64,000 nucleotides of DNA from Syntrophaceae bacterium (GCA_013177795.1 JABLXY010000001.1:682001-746000); one strand, 5' to 3'. Shown: positions 26,643 to 37,295, numbered from the stretch's first letter. Notes: generated by a model not told the origin, from the sequence alone. Translations and numbers: made by a program.

Positions 26643-26714
26643 GCGCAAGGCCAAGGGTTTATGGACAGCGGGATGAAGCCTTTTGCCTTTTGCCCCTTAG
26701 CTCTTTGTCTTACA
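26641..26714. repeat. Period-7 repeat, inverted arms
   Basis: A short left arm of RGGCNNN units (26641-26656) and a longer reverse-complement arm (26676-26714) lie between ahbB and hemL. The right arm ends just before the hemL ribosome-binding region. Confidence 0.55.
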
Positions 26715-26727
26715 TAAAGGTGCCCTC

Positions 26728-28011
<1,284 letters not shown>

Positions 28012-28049
28012 TCCTCCCGACCCGGCCGCTGCCCGGCGGGGCTATTGTG

Positions 28050-28078
28050 TTGACAGCCCCACGGGCATCGTTTATGAT
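28050..28078 (+). promoter_or_regulatory. Sigma-70 promoter for gmd operon
   Basis: TTGACA, 17-base spacer, TATGAT, about 80 bases before the gmd ATG. Confidence 0.75.
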
Positions 28079-28158
28079 TCGACCCTGCCTTCCAGCCGAC
28101 GCGGCACGTTGGCGAGAATCAACCCTGTCAACCGGAGAAAACAGAAAGGGCGGTGTGG

Positions 28159-29190
28159 ATGAAGCGGGCGTTCGTCACGGGCATCACGGGCCAGGACGGC
28201 TCCTATCTGGCGGAGTTTCTGCTCTGTAAGGGATACGAGGTGCACGGGCTGATCCGCCGCTCGAGCACGTTCAACACCGACCGGATCGACCACCTCTTCA
28301 AGGACCTTCATGACCCGTCGGCGCGTCTTTTCCTGTATTATGGCGACCTGTCCGTATCGGGACAGCTCACGGATCTTCTCCATGATATCCGGCCGGACGA
28401 AATCTACCACCTTGGTGCCCAGAGCCATGTACGGGTCAGTTTCGATATGCCCGAATACACGGGGGACGTGACGGGGCTCGGCACCCTTCGTCTTCTGGAA
28501 GCGGTCCGGAAGACGGGAATCAAGACCCGCTTCTACCAGGCCTCGTCGAGCGAGATGTTCGGCGCGGCGCCGCCGCCCCAGAGCGAGAGCACGCCGTTCC
28601 ACCCCCGCAGCCCGTACGCCGCAGCAAAGGTCTACGCCTACTATCTCGTGAAGAACTACCGCGAGGCGTACAACCTCTTCGGGTGCAACGGCATCCTTTT
28701 CAACCACGAGTCCCCCCGCCGCGGCGAGACCTTCGTGACACGAAAAATCACCCGCGCCGCCACACGGATCAAGGTCGGCCTTCAGCAAAAGGTCTTCCTG
28801 GGGAACCTGCAAGCCAAGCGCGACTGGGGCTTCGCGGGCGACTACGTGGAGGCCATGTGGCTGATGCTCCAGCAGGACGAGCCGGACGACTACGTCGTGG
28901 CCACCGGGGAGACGCATTCGGTCCAGGAGTTCGCGGAGCGGGTGTTCCAGCGGCTCGGCCTCGACTGGAAGGCACACGTCGAGATCGACCCCCGCTACTA
29001 CCGGCCCGCGGAAGTGGACGTCCTGCTCGGCGATGCCTCGAAGGCGAGGGCGAAACTGGGCTGGTCGCCGAAGGTGGGCTTTGAGCAGCTTATCGACATG
29101 ATGGTGGAGAGCGATCTGGAGTTGGCACAGAAGGAAAAGACGCTCCGCGATGCCGGGTTTGCCTGCGAGCCGAAGCGGATCCTGTCCTGA
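28159..29190 (+). CDS. gmd: GDP-mannose 4,6-dehydratase
   Basis: A 343-residue extended SDR enzyme that makes GDP-4-keto-6-deoxy-D-mannose. It has the NADP motif [13 protein letters not shown] (8-20), the active-site region ASSSEMFG and YxxxK (Tyr153, Lys157). [15 protein letters not shown] is a strong Gmd signature. It leads a three-gene operon with an epimerase/reductase and a PMP-dependent dehydratase. The ATG two codons after a GTG is used as the start. Confidence 0.95.
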   Translation: MKRAFVTGITGQDGSYLAEFLLCKGYEVHGLIRRSSTFNTDRIDHLFKDLHDPSARLFLYYGDLSVSGQLTDLLHDIRPDEIYHLGAQSHVRVSFDMPEYTGDVTGLGTLRLLEAVRKTGIKTRFYQASSSEMFGAAPPPQSESTPFHPRSPYAAAKVYAYYLVKNYREAYNLFGCNGILFNHESPRRGETFVTRKITRAATRIKVGLQQKVFLGNLQAKRDWGFAGDYVEAMWLMLQQDEPDDYVVATGETHSVQEFAERVFQRLGLDWKAHVEIDPRYYRPAEVDVLLGDASKARAKLGWSPKVGFEQLIDMMVESDLELAQKEKTLRDAGFACEPKRILS

Positions 29191-29211
29191 ACCGACGGAG
29201 GCGATCCCCGC

Positions 29212-30156
29212 ATGGACAAAGACGCGAAAATCTATGTCGCCGGACACCGGGGCCTTCTCGGCAAGGCGCTCGTGCGCATGCTCCGCGAGCGCGGGTACGA
29301 AAATCTCCTGCTGCGCTCGAGTGCCGAGCTCGACCTGCGCCGCCAGGCCGACGTCGAGGCCTTTTTCGAGCAGGAGCGTCCGCAGGTCGTCTTCCTGGCC
29401 GCCGCCCGCGTTGGAGGGATCTGGGCGAACATGCACAACCCCGCCCCCTTCCTCTACGACAACGTGATGATCCAGACGAATGTGATCCACGCGGCCTGGC
29501 GGTTCGGAACGGAGCGCCTCCTGTTCGTCTCGAGCTCCTGTTCGTACCCGCGGATATGTCCGCAGCCGATGCGTGAAGAGTTTATCCTGACAGGACCGCC
29601 CGAGCCGACCAATGAGTCCTACGCGATCGCCAAGATCAGCGGCATGAAGATGATCGAGGCCTATCACCGCCAGTATGGCGTCCGGTTCTTCTCCGTCATC
29701 TTTCCGAATCTCTACGGGCCGGGTGATAATTTCGACCCCCGCGATTCCCACGTCATTGCCGCCCTCGTGCGCCGATTCCATGAAGCGGCGGCGGGCAATC
29801 GCCCCGAGGTGGAGATCTGGGGCACCGGCAGGGCCCGCCGGGAGTTCCTCTACGTCGACGATGCGGCCGATGCCTGCCTGTTCTTCATCGACCGGCTATC
29901 GGGCGGAGAGGCTGTCAACGCGGGTGCCGGGTCGGACGTGTCCATCGGGGACCTGGCCGGTTTGATCGCAAGGATTTCGGGGTACCGGGGCCGCCTGATT
30001 TTCGATCCGACGAAACCGGACGGCATGCCGCAGAAGCTGCTGGACGTCAGCAACATCGAGCGGCTGGGATGGAAACCCCGGGTGGGCCTCGAGGAAGGTC
30101 TACGGAAGACATGCGAATGGTACGCGCGACACGGGGCCGCCGGGGAGAAACCATGA
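29212..30156 (+). CDS. GDP-4-keto-6-deoxy-sugar epimerase/reductase (Fcl/ColC family)
   Basis: A 314-residue SDR of the GDP-L-fucose synthase family, with GHRGLLG (11-17), FVSSSCSYP (Ser/Cys near 108-110), Tyr137 and Lys141 (SYAIAKISG) and DSHVIAALVRRFHEA carrying the family histidine. Fcl and colitose synthase ColC are homologous and hard to separate. Because the next gene overlaps it by four bases and encodes a ColD/RfbH-type 3-dehydratase, a ColC-like step (3,5-... epimerisation at C5 and C4 reduction of the 3,6-dideoxy intermediate) is as likely as fucose synthesis. Confidence 0.88.
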   Translation: MDKDAKIYVAGHRGLLGKALVRMLRERGYENLLLRSSAELDLRRQADVEAFFEQERPQVVFLAAARVGGIWANMHNPAPFLYDNVMIQTNVIHAAWRFGTERLLFVSSSCSYPRICPQPMREEFILTGPPEPTNESYAIAKISGMKMIEAYHRQYGVRFFSVIFPNLYGPGDNFDPRDSHVIAALVRRFHEAAAGNRPEVEIWGTGRARREFLYVDDAADACLFFIDRLSGGEAVNAGAGSDVSIGDLAGLIARISGYRGRLIFDPTKPDGMPQKLLDVSNIERLGWKPRVGLEEGLRKTCEWYARHGAAGEKP

Positions 30157-31358
30157 CGCTCAGGGTCAGGATCGGCGACATCCGCATCGGTGAGGAGGAA
30201 AAGGCCTCCGTTCTGGAATCCCTCACGGAGGGTCAACTTTCGGAAGGCCGCAAAACCCGGGAGTTCGAAACGCGCTGGGCCCGGTACATCGGGACGAAAC
30301 ACTGCGTTGCCCTCAACTCTGGCTCCTCGGCACTCCTCGCCGGACTTCTCGCCCTGATCCACGACGATCGTCGGCCGAAGATCCGGCCCGGATGCAAGGT
30401 CATCACCTCCCCCGTCACTTACGTTGCCACGAGCAACGCCATAGTCCTGGCGGGCATGCAGCCGGTGTACGTCGACATCGATCCCCGCACCTTCACGCTG
30501 GACACCAACCAGGTGGAGGACGTTCTCCGCAGAAGCCGGGGCGCTCACGCCCTCCTGTTGCCCGTGCACCTCATGGGCTACGTCAACGACATGGACGCCC
30601 TCAACGAGGTGTCGCGCCGATTCGGCCTGTCCGTCTTCGAGGACGCAGCACAGGCCCACGGCTCTCTCTACAAGGGTCGCAAGGCGGGTTCGCTCTCGGA
30701 TCTTGCCGAGTACTCCTTCTACATCGCCCACAATATCCAGGTCGGTGAGATGGGCGCCGTCGTCACGAGCGACGAGCGGCTCTGCGGGCTCATCCGGAGA
30801 ATCAAGGCCAACGGGCGGCTTTGCGATTGCCGGATCTGCCGCCGGCCGGCGGGGAAATGCCCGCACAGCGGTGCGGGGCTGGACCCCCGGTTCACTCACG
30901 ACCTCATCGGCTTCAATTTCAAAACGTCCGAACTCCACGCGGCGATCGCCGTCCCCCAAATCGGCAGGGCCGACGCCATCATCCGGGCTCGTCAGTCGAA
31001 CGTGCGCACCCTCAACGAGAGACTGGAACCCTTTTCGGATATCTTCCAGCTGCCGCCCTACTCGGATGAGGTGAGTTACCTTGCCTATCCCCTGATCGTC
31101 AAGGACCGCCGATGGTCCAGGGAAAAGATCATGCGGGCGCTGGAAAAGGCCGGCATCGAGACGCGGCCCCTGTTCGGCTGCATCCCCTTGCAGCAGCCGG
31201 CTTACCGTTTTTTGAAGGAACGGTACGAGGGTAGACTGCCCAAGGCCGAGTTCGTGGGCAAAAACGGATTTTACATCGGCTGCCATCAGTACCTGAAACA
31301 AGAGGACCTCGATTGCGTGGAGGAGGCCTTCCACAGCCTTGTCCGCAAGGGCCCCTGA
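30153..31358 (+). CDS. PMP-type sugar 3-dehydratase (DegT fold with His instead of Lys)
   Basis: A 401-residue DegT/DnrJ/EryC1-fold protein. Where aminotransferases have the PLP lysine, it has SFYIAHNIQVGEMG with His193; Asp164 (FEDAAQAHG) contacts the cofactor ring nitrogen. Histidine here is the mark of coenzyme-B6 dehydratases such as ColD and RfbH/E1, which remove the C3 hydroxyl to make 3,6-dideoxy sugars. A cysteine cluster (Cys224, 226, 229, 236) recalls the [2Fe-2S] site of RfbH/E1, which ColD lacks. The start forms an ATGA overlap with the preceding gene. Predicted substrate: the Gmd product GDP-4-keto-6-deoxymannose (inference). Confidence 0.85.
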   Translation: MTLRVRIGDIRIGEEEKASVLESLTEGQLSEGRKTREFETRWARYIGTKHCVALNSGSSALLAGLLALIHDDRRPKIRPGCKVITSPVTYVATSNAIVLAGMQPVYVDIDPRTFTLDTNQVEDVLRRSRGAHALLLPVHLMGYVNDMDALNEVSRRFGLSVFEDAAQAHGSLYKGRKAGSLSDLAEYSFYIAHNIQVGEMGAVVTSDERLCGLIRRIKANGRLCDCRICRRPAGKCPHSGAGLDPRFTHDLIGFNFKTSELHAAIAVPQIGRADAIIRARQSNVRTLNERLEPFSDIFQLPPYSDEVSYLAYPLIVKDRRWSREKIMRALEKAGIETRPLFGCIPLQQPAYRFLKERYEGRLPKAEFVGKNGFYIGCHQYLKQEDLDCVEEAFHSLVRKGP

Positions 31359-31430
31359 GAGTCATGTAACCGGCCAGAATCGTTAGAATATTCTCTGTAC
31401 CGTCGTCATACCTGCGGTAGCCTATTTTTA

Positions 31431-31459
31431 TTGACTTCCGGCCGTCGGTATGGTATAGC
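31431..31459 (+). promoter_or_regulatory. Sigma-70 promoter for atpZIB
   Basis: TTGACT, 17-base spacer, TATAGC, ending 14 bases before the atpZ ATG, so the leader would be very short. Confidence 0.65.
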
Positions 31460-31472
31460 GCCCGAGGTTTCG

Positions 31473-31772
31473 ATGAGAGAGGCAGACAAGGAATCGAAGA
31501 AGTCCATGATGCAGGCGGCCTATGCCAGCACCTTCGGCATTGCGCTGGTCCTGGGCATCTTCGGGGGAATCCTGATCGGGGCCTGGCTCGACAGGCTGCT
31601 CGACACGGGGCACAAGTTCTCCATTCTCTTCCTTCTCGTCGGCGTGTTCGCTGGGTTCCGGAGCCTCTACGTGTGGATCAAGAACACGTTCGAGGACAGC
31701 TACGAAGAACCGATCATCAGGCGGCTGAAGGATGAACCCCACCGGAAAAGACCTCCTGCAAAGAAAAATTGA
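31473..31772 (+). CDS. atpZ: AtpZ-like F0 assembly protein
   Basis: A 99-residue protein with two membrane helices (about 13-35 and 45-66), AtpZ/AtpI family, found upstream of F0 genes and thought to aid Mg uptake or c-ring assembly. Start chosen at the ATG with GAGGT five bases upstream. It overlaps atpI by 41 bases. Confidence 0.8.
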   Translation: MREADKESKKSMMQAAYASTFGIALVLGIFGGILIGAWLDRLLDTGHKFSILFLLVGVFAGFRSLYVWIKNTFEDSYEEPIIRRLKDEPHRKRPPAKKN

Positions 31773-32127
31773 GATCCGGAATCTCATCATCCTGGGCCTG
31801 CTGCTCTTCGCCAGTCTTCTCATCATGCCCTGGCGCTTCACGCTGGGGATTCTCGTCGGCGGCATCATCAGCATCGTGAACCTTCATTGGCTCGGGCGGG
31901 ATCTGCGCGTTATCTTCTCCACCCTCTCGGGCAGGGCGAAGTCGGCCATGATGATCCGTTACTACATCCGCATGGCCGTGACGGCGGTGGTCCTCTACTT
32001 CATCATCACCGGGCTGCCCGTGGACATCATCGGCCTGCTCGTGGGCCTCTCGCTCGTGGTCATCAACATCGCCGTCACGGCGATTCTCGAGTCTCAAAAA
32101 AAAATTCTTCCGGAGGAGGCTAGCTGA
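31732..32127 (+). CDS. atpI: ATP synthase protein I
   Basis: A 131-residue membrane protein with about four hydrophobic segments ([36 protein letters not shown], then two more), typical of AtpI. It probably assists c-ring assembly. It lies between atpZ (overlapping) and atpB (5 bp). Confidence 0.82.
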   Translation: MNPTGKDLLQRKIEIRNLIILGLLLFASLLIMPWRFTLGILVGGIISIVNLHWLGRDLRVIFSTLSGRAKSAMMIRYYIRMAVTAVVLYFIITGLPVDIIGLLVGLSLVVINIAVTAILESQKKILPEEAS

Positions 32128-32132
32128 CCGAT

Positions 32133-32786
32133 ATGCATGCCTTTTTGTTCCTGCACAACAAGTACATCCCCGATCATGTGACCTACACGATCCTGGTCAT
32201 GGCCATCCTGGCCCTTCTGGGGTTTCTCGCCACACGGCGCATGGACATTTACCCCAACAGGGTCCAGAACGTGATGGAGGTCTTCGTCAACGCGTTCCAC
32301 AACCTCCTGGTCGACACGATGGGCGAGCACGGCAAGCGGTTCTTCCCCCTGATCGCGACCATCGGCTTCTTCATCCTCTTTTCGAACCTCATCGGCCTCA
32401 TCCCCGGATTCGAGTCGCCCACGGCCAGCCTGAACACGACGGTGGCCATGGCGCTCGTCGTCTTCTTCCTGACGCACATCGTCGGGGTGCAGGTGCAGGG
32501 CCTGAAGTACTTCAAGCAGTTCCTGGGGCCCGTCTGGTGGCTCATCCCGCTCATGATGCCCATCGAGATCATCAGCCACCTCTCCAGGCCGCTGTCGCTC
32601 TCGGTCCGGCTCTTCGGAAACATCCAGGGCGGCCACATCGTCGTGGCGGTCATCTTCGTCCTCGTGCCGCTTCTCGTGCCCCTGCCCATCCTGATTCTCA
32701 AGATCCTGATCTCGGTCATCCAGACGCTCGTCTTCATGCTGCTGTCGATGATGTACATCGCCGGCGCCATGGAGGAGCATCACTAG
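32133..32786 (+). CDS. atpB: ATP synthase F0 subunit a
   Basis: A 217-residue subunit a with five or six membrane helices and the essential stator arginine (Arg159 in [13 protein letters not shown]). It forms the ion half-channels against the c ring. No atpE or b-subunit gene follows; instead the operon ends in two terminators, and the c subunits are encoded at 25553 and 50689. Ribosome site GGAGGAGG lies 13 bases upstream. Confidence 0.95.
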   Translation: MHAFLFLHNKYIPDHVTYTILVMAILALLGFLATRRMDIYPNRVQNVMEVFVNAFHNLLVDTMGEHGKRFFPLIATIGFFILFSNLIGLIPGFESPTASLNTTVAMALVVFFLTHIVGVQVQGLKYFKQFLGPVWWLIPLMMPIEIISHLSRPLSLSVRLFGNIQGGHIVVAVIFVLVPLLVPLPILILKILISVIQTLVFMLLSMMYIAGAMEEHH

Positions 32787-32797
32787 AATACGGACCC

Positions 32798-32827
32798 AAG
32801 GCGGGTGGCAAAGGGCGAAAGGCAAGC
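32798..32827. repeat. Period-7 repeat tract (single arm)
   Basis: About four RGGCNNN-like heptamers directly after atpB and before its terminator; no opposing arm is evident. Confidence 0.5.
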
Positions 32828-32850
32828 AAAACACCTCCGGAAACGACAAA

Positions 32851-32880
32851 GGGTCGGGAGCATCTCCCGACCCTTTTTTA
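32851..32880 (+). terminator. Rho-independent terminator after atpB
   Basis: A perfect 10-bp stem (GGGTCGGGAG / CTCCCGACCC), CAT loop and six Ts. Confidence 0.92.
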
Positions 32881-32888
32881 TCGAAACG

Positions 32889-32912
32889 AATCCCCCTCTA
32901 TGGGGGATTTTC
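32889..32912. terminator. Second hairpin between atpB and nfnB
   Basis: AATCCCCC and GGGGGATT around TCTAT, then TTTTC. It may act for nfnB on the minus strand as well as backing up the atpB terminator. Confidence 0.65.
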
Positions 32913-32933
32913 TTGCTGCTTGTTGTTTGTTCC

Positions 32934-34358
32934 TCAGAGGCTCATGACGTAGTCGTGAATCGCCTTGGCCGCCTTGCGGCCGGCGCCCATGGCCAGGATG
33001 ACCGTGGCCGAGCCCGTCACGATGTCGCCGCCGGCCCAGACCCCCTTGCGGGTCGTCTCGCCCGTCTCGTCCTTCGTCACGATGTAGCCCCAGCGGTTGG
33101 TCTCGAGGCCCGGGGTCGTCATGGGGATCACGGGGTTGGCCATCGTCCCCACGGAAACGACGACGGTGTCGACGTCGATGGTGAACTCCGAGCCCTTGAC
33201 CACGACGGGCCTTCGCCGCCCCGACTCGTCGGGCTCGCCCAGTTCCATCCGCTGGCAGACCATCTGCTTCACCCAGCCCTTCTCGTCGCCGATGTACTCG
33301 ATGGGGTTCGTGAGGAACTTGAACTGCACCCCCTCCTCCTCGGCGTGGTGGACCTCCTCGGCCCGGGCCGGCATCTCGGTCTTCGTGCGGCGGTAGATGA
33401 TGTAGGCTTTTTCCGCCCCGAGGCGAAGCGCCGTCCGGACGGAGTCCATGGCCACGTTCCCGCCGCCGATGACGGCCACGTTGCGCCCCCTGGCGATGGG
33501 CGTGTCGAACTCGGGGAAGCGGTAGGCCTTCATGAGGTTCGAGCGGGTGAGGTACTCGTTGGCCGAGTAGATCCCGGAGAAGTTCTCGCCCGGGATGTTC
33601 ATGAACACGGGCGCCCCGGCGCCGACACCGAGAAACACGGCGTGGAACCCCTCGGCGAAGAGATCGTCGATCGTCTTGAGCCTGCCGATGGCCGCGTCGG
33701 TCACGATCCTCACGCCCAGCTTCTGCAGGTACTCCACCTCGGCATCGACGATGCTCTTGGGGAGGCGGAATTCGGGGATCCCGTAGATCAGCACGCCCCC
33801 GGCCTTGTGCAGGGCCTCGAAGATCGTGACCTCGTGCCCCATCTTGACCAGGTCGCCCGCGATGGTGAGCCCCGCGGGCCCCGCCCCGACGACGGCAATG
33901 CGCTTTCCCGTCGGCGCGGGGAGCGCCGGGATCTCGACCGTCCCCGCGTTGCGCTCGTAGTCCGCGACGAACCGCTCCAGGCGCCCGATCGCGACGGGGT
34001 CCCACTTCTTGCCCAGGACGCAGAGCTTCTCGCACTGGTCTTCCTGCGGGCAGACCCGGCCGCAGACGGCGGGCAGGCAGTTCGTCTCCTTGATCTTGCG
34101 CGCGGCCCCCAGGAAATCCCCGTCGGCCACGAGCCGGATGAACCCCGGGATGTCGATGTCCACGGGGCACCCCGTCACGCAGCCCGGCTTCTTGCACTGG
34201 ATGCAGCGCCGGGCCTCCAGCATGGCCGTCTCGGGGGAATACCCCAGGGGGACCTCGTCGAAATTGCCGATCCGCACCCGGGGATCCTGTTCCGGCATGG
34301 GCTGCCGGGGGATCCGCTCCTTCTTGTCCTTCTTTTCCGTCTTGTCCTTATCGGTCAT
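32934..34358 (-). CDS. nfnB: NADH-dependent ferredoxin:NADP oxidoreductase, NfnB subunit
   Basis: A 474-residue GltD-like flavoprotein. The N-terminal part carries two [4Fe-4S] sets (CIQCKKPGCVTGCP; CLPAVCGRVCPQEDQCEKLC). FAD- and NADP-binding Rossmann motifs follow (VVGAGPAGLTIAG; VIGGGNVAMDSVRTALRLG) and GGDIVTGSATVI near the C-terminus. With NfnA it forms the electron-bifurcating transhydrogenase linking NADH, ferredoxin and NADPH. It overlaps nfnA by 11 bases. An alternative reading as the sulfide dehydrogenase SudA is homologous; the pair SudAB and NfnAB are not cleanly separable by sequence. Very similar to the domain embedded in HdrA nearby. Confidence 0.9.
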   Translation of the reverse strand: MTDKDKTEKKDKKERIPRQPMPEQDPRVRIGNFDEVPLGYSPETAMLEARRCIQCKKPGCVTGCPVDIDIPGFIRLVADGDFLGAARKIKETNCLPAVCGRVCPQEDQCEKLCVLGKKWDPVAIGRLERFVADYERNAGTVEIPALPAPTGKRIAVVGAGPAGLTIAGDLVKMGHEVTIFEALHKAGGVLIYGIPEFRLPKSIVDAEVEYLQKLGVRIVTDAAIGRLKTIDDLFAEGFHAVFLGVGAGAPVFMNIPGENFSGIYSANEYLTRSNLMKAYRFPEFDTPIARGRNVAVIGGGNVAMDSVRTALRLGAEKAYIIYRRTKTEMPARAEEVHHAEEEGVQFKFLTNPIEYIGDEKGWVKQMVCQRMELGEPDESGRRRPVVVKGSEFTIDVDTVVVSVGTMANPVIPMTTPGLETNRWGYIVTKDETGETTRKGVWAGGDIVTGSATVILAMGAGRKAAKAIHDYVMSL

Positions 34359-35184
34359 GGTCTCCGCACCTGCAACGTTCCCTGGCTTCCTGTTCCTGCT
34401 TTGCGTACATCTGGAGCCGGCTCATCAGGAGCCCGAAATCCACTTCGTGGCCGTCGAACTCGGGGCCGTCCACACAGGTGAACTTGGTCTTCCCGCCCAC
34501 GGTCACCCGGCAGGCCCCGCACATGCCCGTGCCGTCCACCATGATGGGGTTGAGGCTCACGATCGTCTTGATCCCGTGGGGGCGCGTCACGTTGGCCACC
34601 ACCCGCATCATGGGCACCGGGCCGATGGCAAAGACCCGGTCGATCTTCGTCCCCGCGGCGATGAGGTCCCGCAGCACGTCGCTCACGAAGCCGTGGTAGC
34701 CGTAGCTGCCGTCATCGGTCGTGACGTGCAGCTCGTCGCTCACGCTGCGGGACTCCTCCTCGAGGATCAGCATCTTCTTCGTCCGGGCGCCGATGATGGA
34801 GATGACCCGGGTTCCCTTCTCCTTGAGGGCCTTGGCGATGGGGTAGAGCACCCCGATGCCCACGCCGCCGCCGACGCAGACGGCCGTCCCGATGCCCTCG
34901 ATCTCCGTGGGGTGCCCCAGGGGCCCCAGGACGTGCTGAATGACGTCCCCGGGCTCGAGCCGCGCGAGCTGGTCCGTCGTCTTCCCGACGACCTGGTAGA
35001 TGATCGTCAGCGTCCCCTTCACGGGGTCCGAGTCGACGATCGTCAGCGGGATGCGCTCCCCCCTGTCGTCGATCATGAGGATGATGAACTGTCCGGCCCT
35101 GCGCTTCCTCGCGATCTCGGGCGCCTCGAAGACCGTCTTGACGATGTTCTCGGAGAGAACGACCTTTTCCGTGATCCGGTGCAA
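34348..35184 (-). CDS. nfnA: NADH-dependent ferredoxin:NADP oxidoreductase, NfnA subunit
   Basis: A 278-residue ferredoxin-NADP reductase-like subunit with FAD and NAD domains (QFIILMIDDRGERIPLTIV, CVGGGVGIGVLYPIAKAL) and a C-terminal [2Fe-2S] motif (DGTGMCGACRV...FTCVDGPEFDGH). It starts at a TTG with AAGGAGG nine bases upstream. It lies just downstream of the hdr-flx terminator, so Nfn is probably a separate transcript. Confidence 0.9.
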   Translation of the reverse strand: MHRITEKVVLSENIVKTVFEAPEIARKRRAGQFIILMIDDRGERIPLTIVDSDPVKGTLTIIYQVVGKTTDQLARLEPGDVIQHVLGPLGHPTEIEGIGTAVCVGGGVGIGVLYPIAKALKEKGTRVISIIGARTKKMLILEEESRSVSDELHVTTDDGSYGYHGFVSDVLRDLIAAGTKIDRVFAIGPVPMMRVVANVTRPHGIKTIVSLNPIMVDGTGMCGACRVTVGGKTKFTCVDGPEFDGHEVDFGLLMSRLQMYAKQEQEARERCRCGDHDR

Positions 35185-35330
35185 TGCCCGCGTCCTCCTT
35201 CCAGAGACGAAGTTGCGAAAATGCGAAGGCGAGGGAGTTGGAGAACCCGCTCACCCTGTGCCCGCACGAAACGGCAAAACGATTTTGACGCTCCGGCCTT
35301 TGTCGCGGCGTAAACCCCCGACGACGGATT

Positions 35331-35356
35331 AAAAAAGAGGGAGCCTGAAGGCTCCC
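35331..35356 (-). terminator. Terminator of the hdr-flx operon
   Basis: Minus strand: GGGAGCC, TTCA loop, GGCTCCC, then TCTTTTTT. It follows flxA. Confidence 0.9.
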
Positions 35357-35383
35357 CCTTCGCGCCTTCTGCCTGTGCCCCCG

Positions 35384-36250
35384 TCAATATTCCTTGGTCA
35401 GCTTGTCGAGCTCGGCCAGGCTGAAGACGGGGCCGTCCTTGCAGACGTACTTGCTGCCCACGTTGCAGCGGCCGCACTTGCCGATGCCGCACTTCATGCG
35501 CATCTCGAGGGACGTGATGATGTTCTCCTTCGAGAACCCGAGGTCGAAGAAAACGGGCAGCGTGAAGCGGATCATGATCGGGGGGCCGCAGATGACCGTC
35601 ACGGCGTTCTCCTTGCTCGGGGCGACTTCCTTGCAGACCGTGGGGACGAACCCCTCGCGGCCCTTCCAGGTCGCGTCGCCCTTGTCGACGGTGACGTGCA
35701 GGTCGATGTCGCCGCGCTTGCCCCAGGCCTCCAGCTCGTCCTTGTAGAGCAGCAGCCCCGGGGTCCGGGCGCCGTAAACAACGGTGATCTTCCCGAAGCG
35801 TTTGCGGTTCTCCTCGAAGATCATGTAGTTGATGAGCGACCGCAGGGTCGTGAAGGCGAAACCGCCCCCCACGACGACGATGTTCTTCCCCTCGAGATAC
35901 TCGATGGGCCAGGAGTTGCCCAGGGGGCCGCGGACGCCCATGAGGGTCCCCTCCTCCATCTCGTGCAGGGCCGTCGTGACCACCCCGGCCTTCTGGACGG
36001 TGAACTCGATGTATCCCTTCTGGGTGGGCGACGACGCGATGCCGATGGGCGACTCGCCCTTGCCGTACACGGACAGCTCGGCAAACTGGCCGGGGATGTA
36101 CCGGAAGCGCTCCTCGTCCTCCTTGTTCACGAAGGCCAGGCGGAAGGTCTTGATGTCCTTCGTGTCCACCTCCGTGATGATCTTGATGACCTCCACGGGC
36201 ATGGGCACGTAGGGGTTCTCGGCGGTGATCTGCTGCAACGGCTTCTGCAT
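35384..36250 (-). CDS. flxA: FlxA: FAD/NAD(P)H-binding oxidoreductase subunit
   Basis: A 288-residue FNR-type protein. FAD domain YIPGQFAELSVYGKGESPIGIASSP, NAD(P) domain VVGGGFAFTTLRSLINYM, and a C-terminal [2Fe-2S]-like cysteine set (MKCGIGKCGRCNVGSKYVCKDGP). This is the NAD(P)H-input subunit of Flx-Hdr complexes (also resembling AsrB and hydrogenase gamma). It is the last gene of the operon and follows flxB by 13 bp. Role from family: passes electrons from NADH, via FlxBCD, to HdrA for bifurcation. Confidence 0.88.
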   Translation of the reverse strand: MQKPLQQITAENPYVPMPVEVIKIITEVDTKDIKTFRLAFVNKEDEERFRYIPGQFAELSVYGKGESPIGIASSPTQKGYIEFTVQKAGVVTTALHEMEEGTLMGVRGPLGNSWPIEYLEGKNIVVVGGGFAFTTLRSLINYMIFEENRKRFGKITVVYGARTPGLLLYKDELEAWGKRGDIDLHVTVDKGDATWKGREGFVPTVCKEVAPSKENAVTVICGPPIMIRFTLPVFFDLGFSKENIITSLEMRMKCGIGKCGRCNVGSKYVCKDGPVFSLAELDKLTKEY

Positions 36251-36263
36251 CGGAGGCTCTCCT

Positions 36264-37295
36264 CTAATCCTGGAGTTTCGAGATGTCGTCGACGATCTTG
36301 CGGATGTCGATGTTCACGGGACAGGCCATGACACAGCGCCCGCAGCCCACGCAGGCGATGGCGTCGAAGTTGTCCACGTAGTACTTGAACTTGTGCATCA
36401 GGCGCTGGCGCCAGCGCTGCTTCTGGCTCGTCCGGGGGTTGTGCCCCGAGGTCTCCAGCGTGAACAGGGGGAACATGCAGGAGTCCCAGTTGCGGATCCG
36501 CACCCCGTCGTCGCCCTTCACCTCGTCGCTGATGTCGAAGCAGTGGCACGTCGGGCACATGTACGTGCAGGTCCCGCAGGCCAGGCACTTGCCGGCGATC
36601 GTGTCCCAGAAGGGGTGCTCGAAGATCACATCGAGGATCGGCTTGACGGCCCGCCCGGGGATCTTCCTCCTGATCTCGGCGGCGGACTGCTCGGCGATGG
36701 CCTGCTTCTTCGCCTCGGCGGCGGCATCGGCGGATGTCGCCTCGCCGAAGTAGGACGCCAGGGCCTCCCCCTTGGGCGTCAGGAACTCCACGAGCCAGTT
36801 CTCGCCGAGGTCCGTGAGCTGGATGTCGGATCCCTGCGTCGAGGTGGGGCTGCCGTCCACGGAGGTGCAGAAGCACGCCGCGTAGGGGGGGTGCACGCAG
36901 GCGAGCGAGATGACCGTGCCCTTTCTGCGCTTGTCGATGTAGTAGGGGTCTTTCCACTTCTCCTGGTCGAAGAGCATGTCCAGAAGGGCGAAGCTGCGGG
37001 CATCGCAGGGCCGCACGCCGAAGAGCACGAACTCCTTGGCGTCGGCGGGAAGGGCGGCAAAGACCATCCCCTTGGGGCTCCGCGTGTACTTCATGAGAAG
37101 CTCCGAGTGGGGGAAGAAGACCTTCTTCGGCGCGTTTTTCGTGTTGGCGAAGGAGGTGAGCGGCTCCATCCCCGGCTCGAGGATCTTGAACAGGACGTTG
37201 TCCTCGTCCTTCACCGGCGCGTAGACGGGTTTGTCGGTGGCCATTCTCTTCACGATGCCGGTCAGTTTGTCCTTCTTGAGCAGTTTCTTTTCCAT
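36264..37295 (-). CDS. flxB: FlxB: 4Fe-4S subunit (AsrA/hydrogenase beta-like)
   Basis: A 343-residue iron-sulfur protein of the AsrA/sulfhydrogenase-beta type. The N-terminal domain has FVLFGVRPCDARSFALLD; two C-terminal [4Fe-4S] motifs read CLACGTCTYMCPTCHC and CVGCGRCVMACPVNID. It probably relays electrons between FlxA and the remainder of the complex. Start MEKKLLKKDKL. Operon member between hdrB and flxA. Confidence 0.87.
   Translation of the reverse strand: MEKKLLKKDKLTGIVKRMATDKPVYAPVKDEDNVLFKILEPGMEPLTSFANTKNAPKKVFFPHSELLMKYTRSPKGMVFAALPADAKEFVLFGVRPCDARSFALLDMLFDQEKWKDPYYIDKRRKGTVISLACVHPPYAACFCTSVDGSPTSTQGSDIQLTDLGENWLVEFLTPKGEALASYFGEATSADAAAEAKKQAIAEQSAAEIRRKIPGRAVKPILDVIFEHPFWDTIAGKCLACGTCTYMCPTCHCFDISDEVKGDDGVRIRNWDSCMFPLFTLETSGHNPRTSQKQRWRQRLMHKFKYYVDNFDAIACVGCGRCVMACPVNIDIRKIVDDISKLQD

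Noticed and set aside
30821-31069. Cysteine cluster of the DegT-fold protein as a separate small ferredoxin-like gene
   Set aside because: It lies inside the continuous DegT reading frame at the position of the RfbH iron-sulfur insert.
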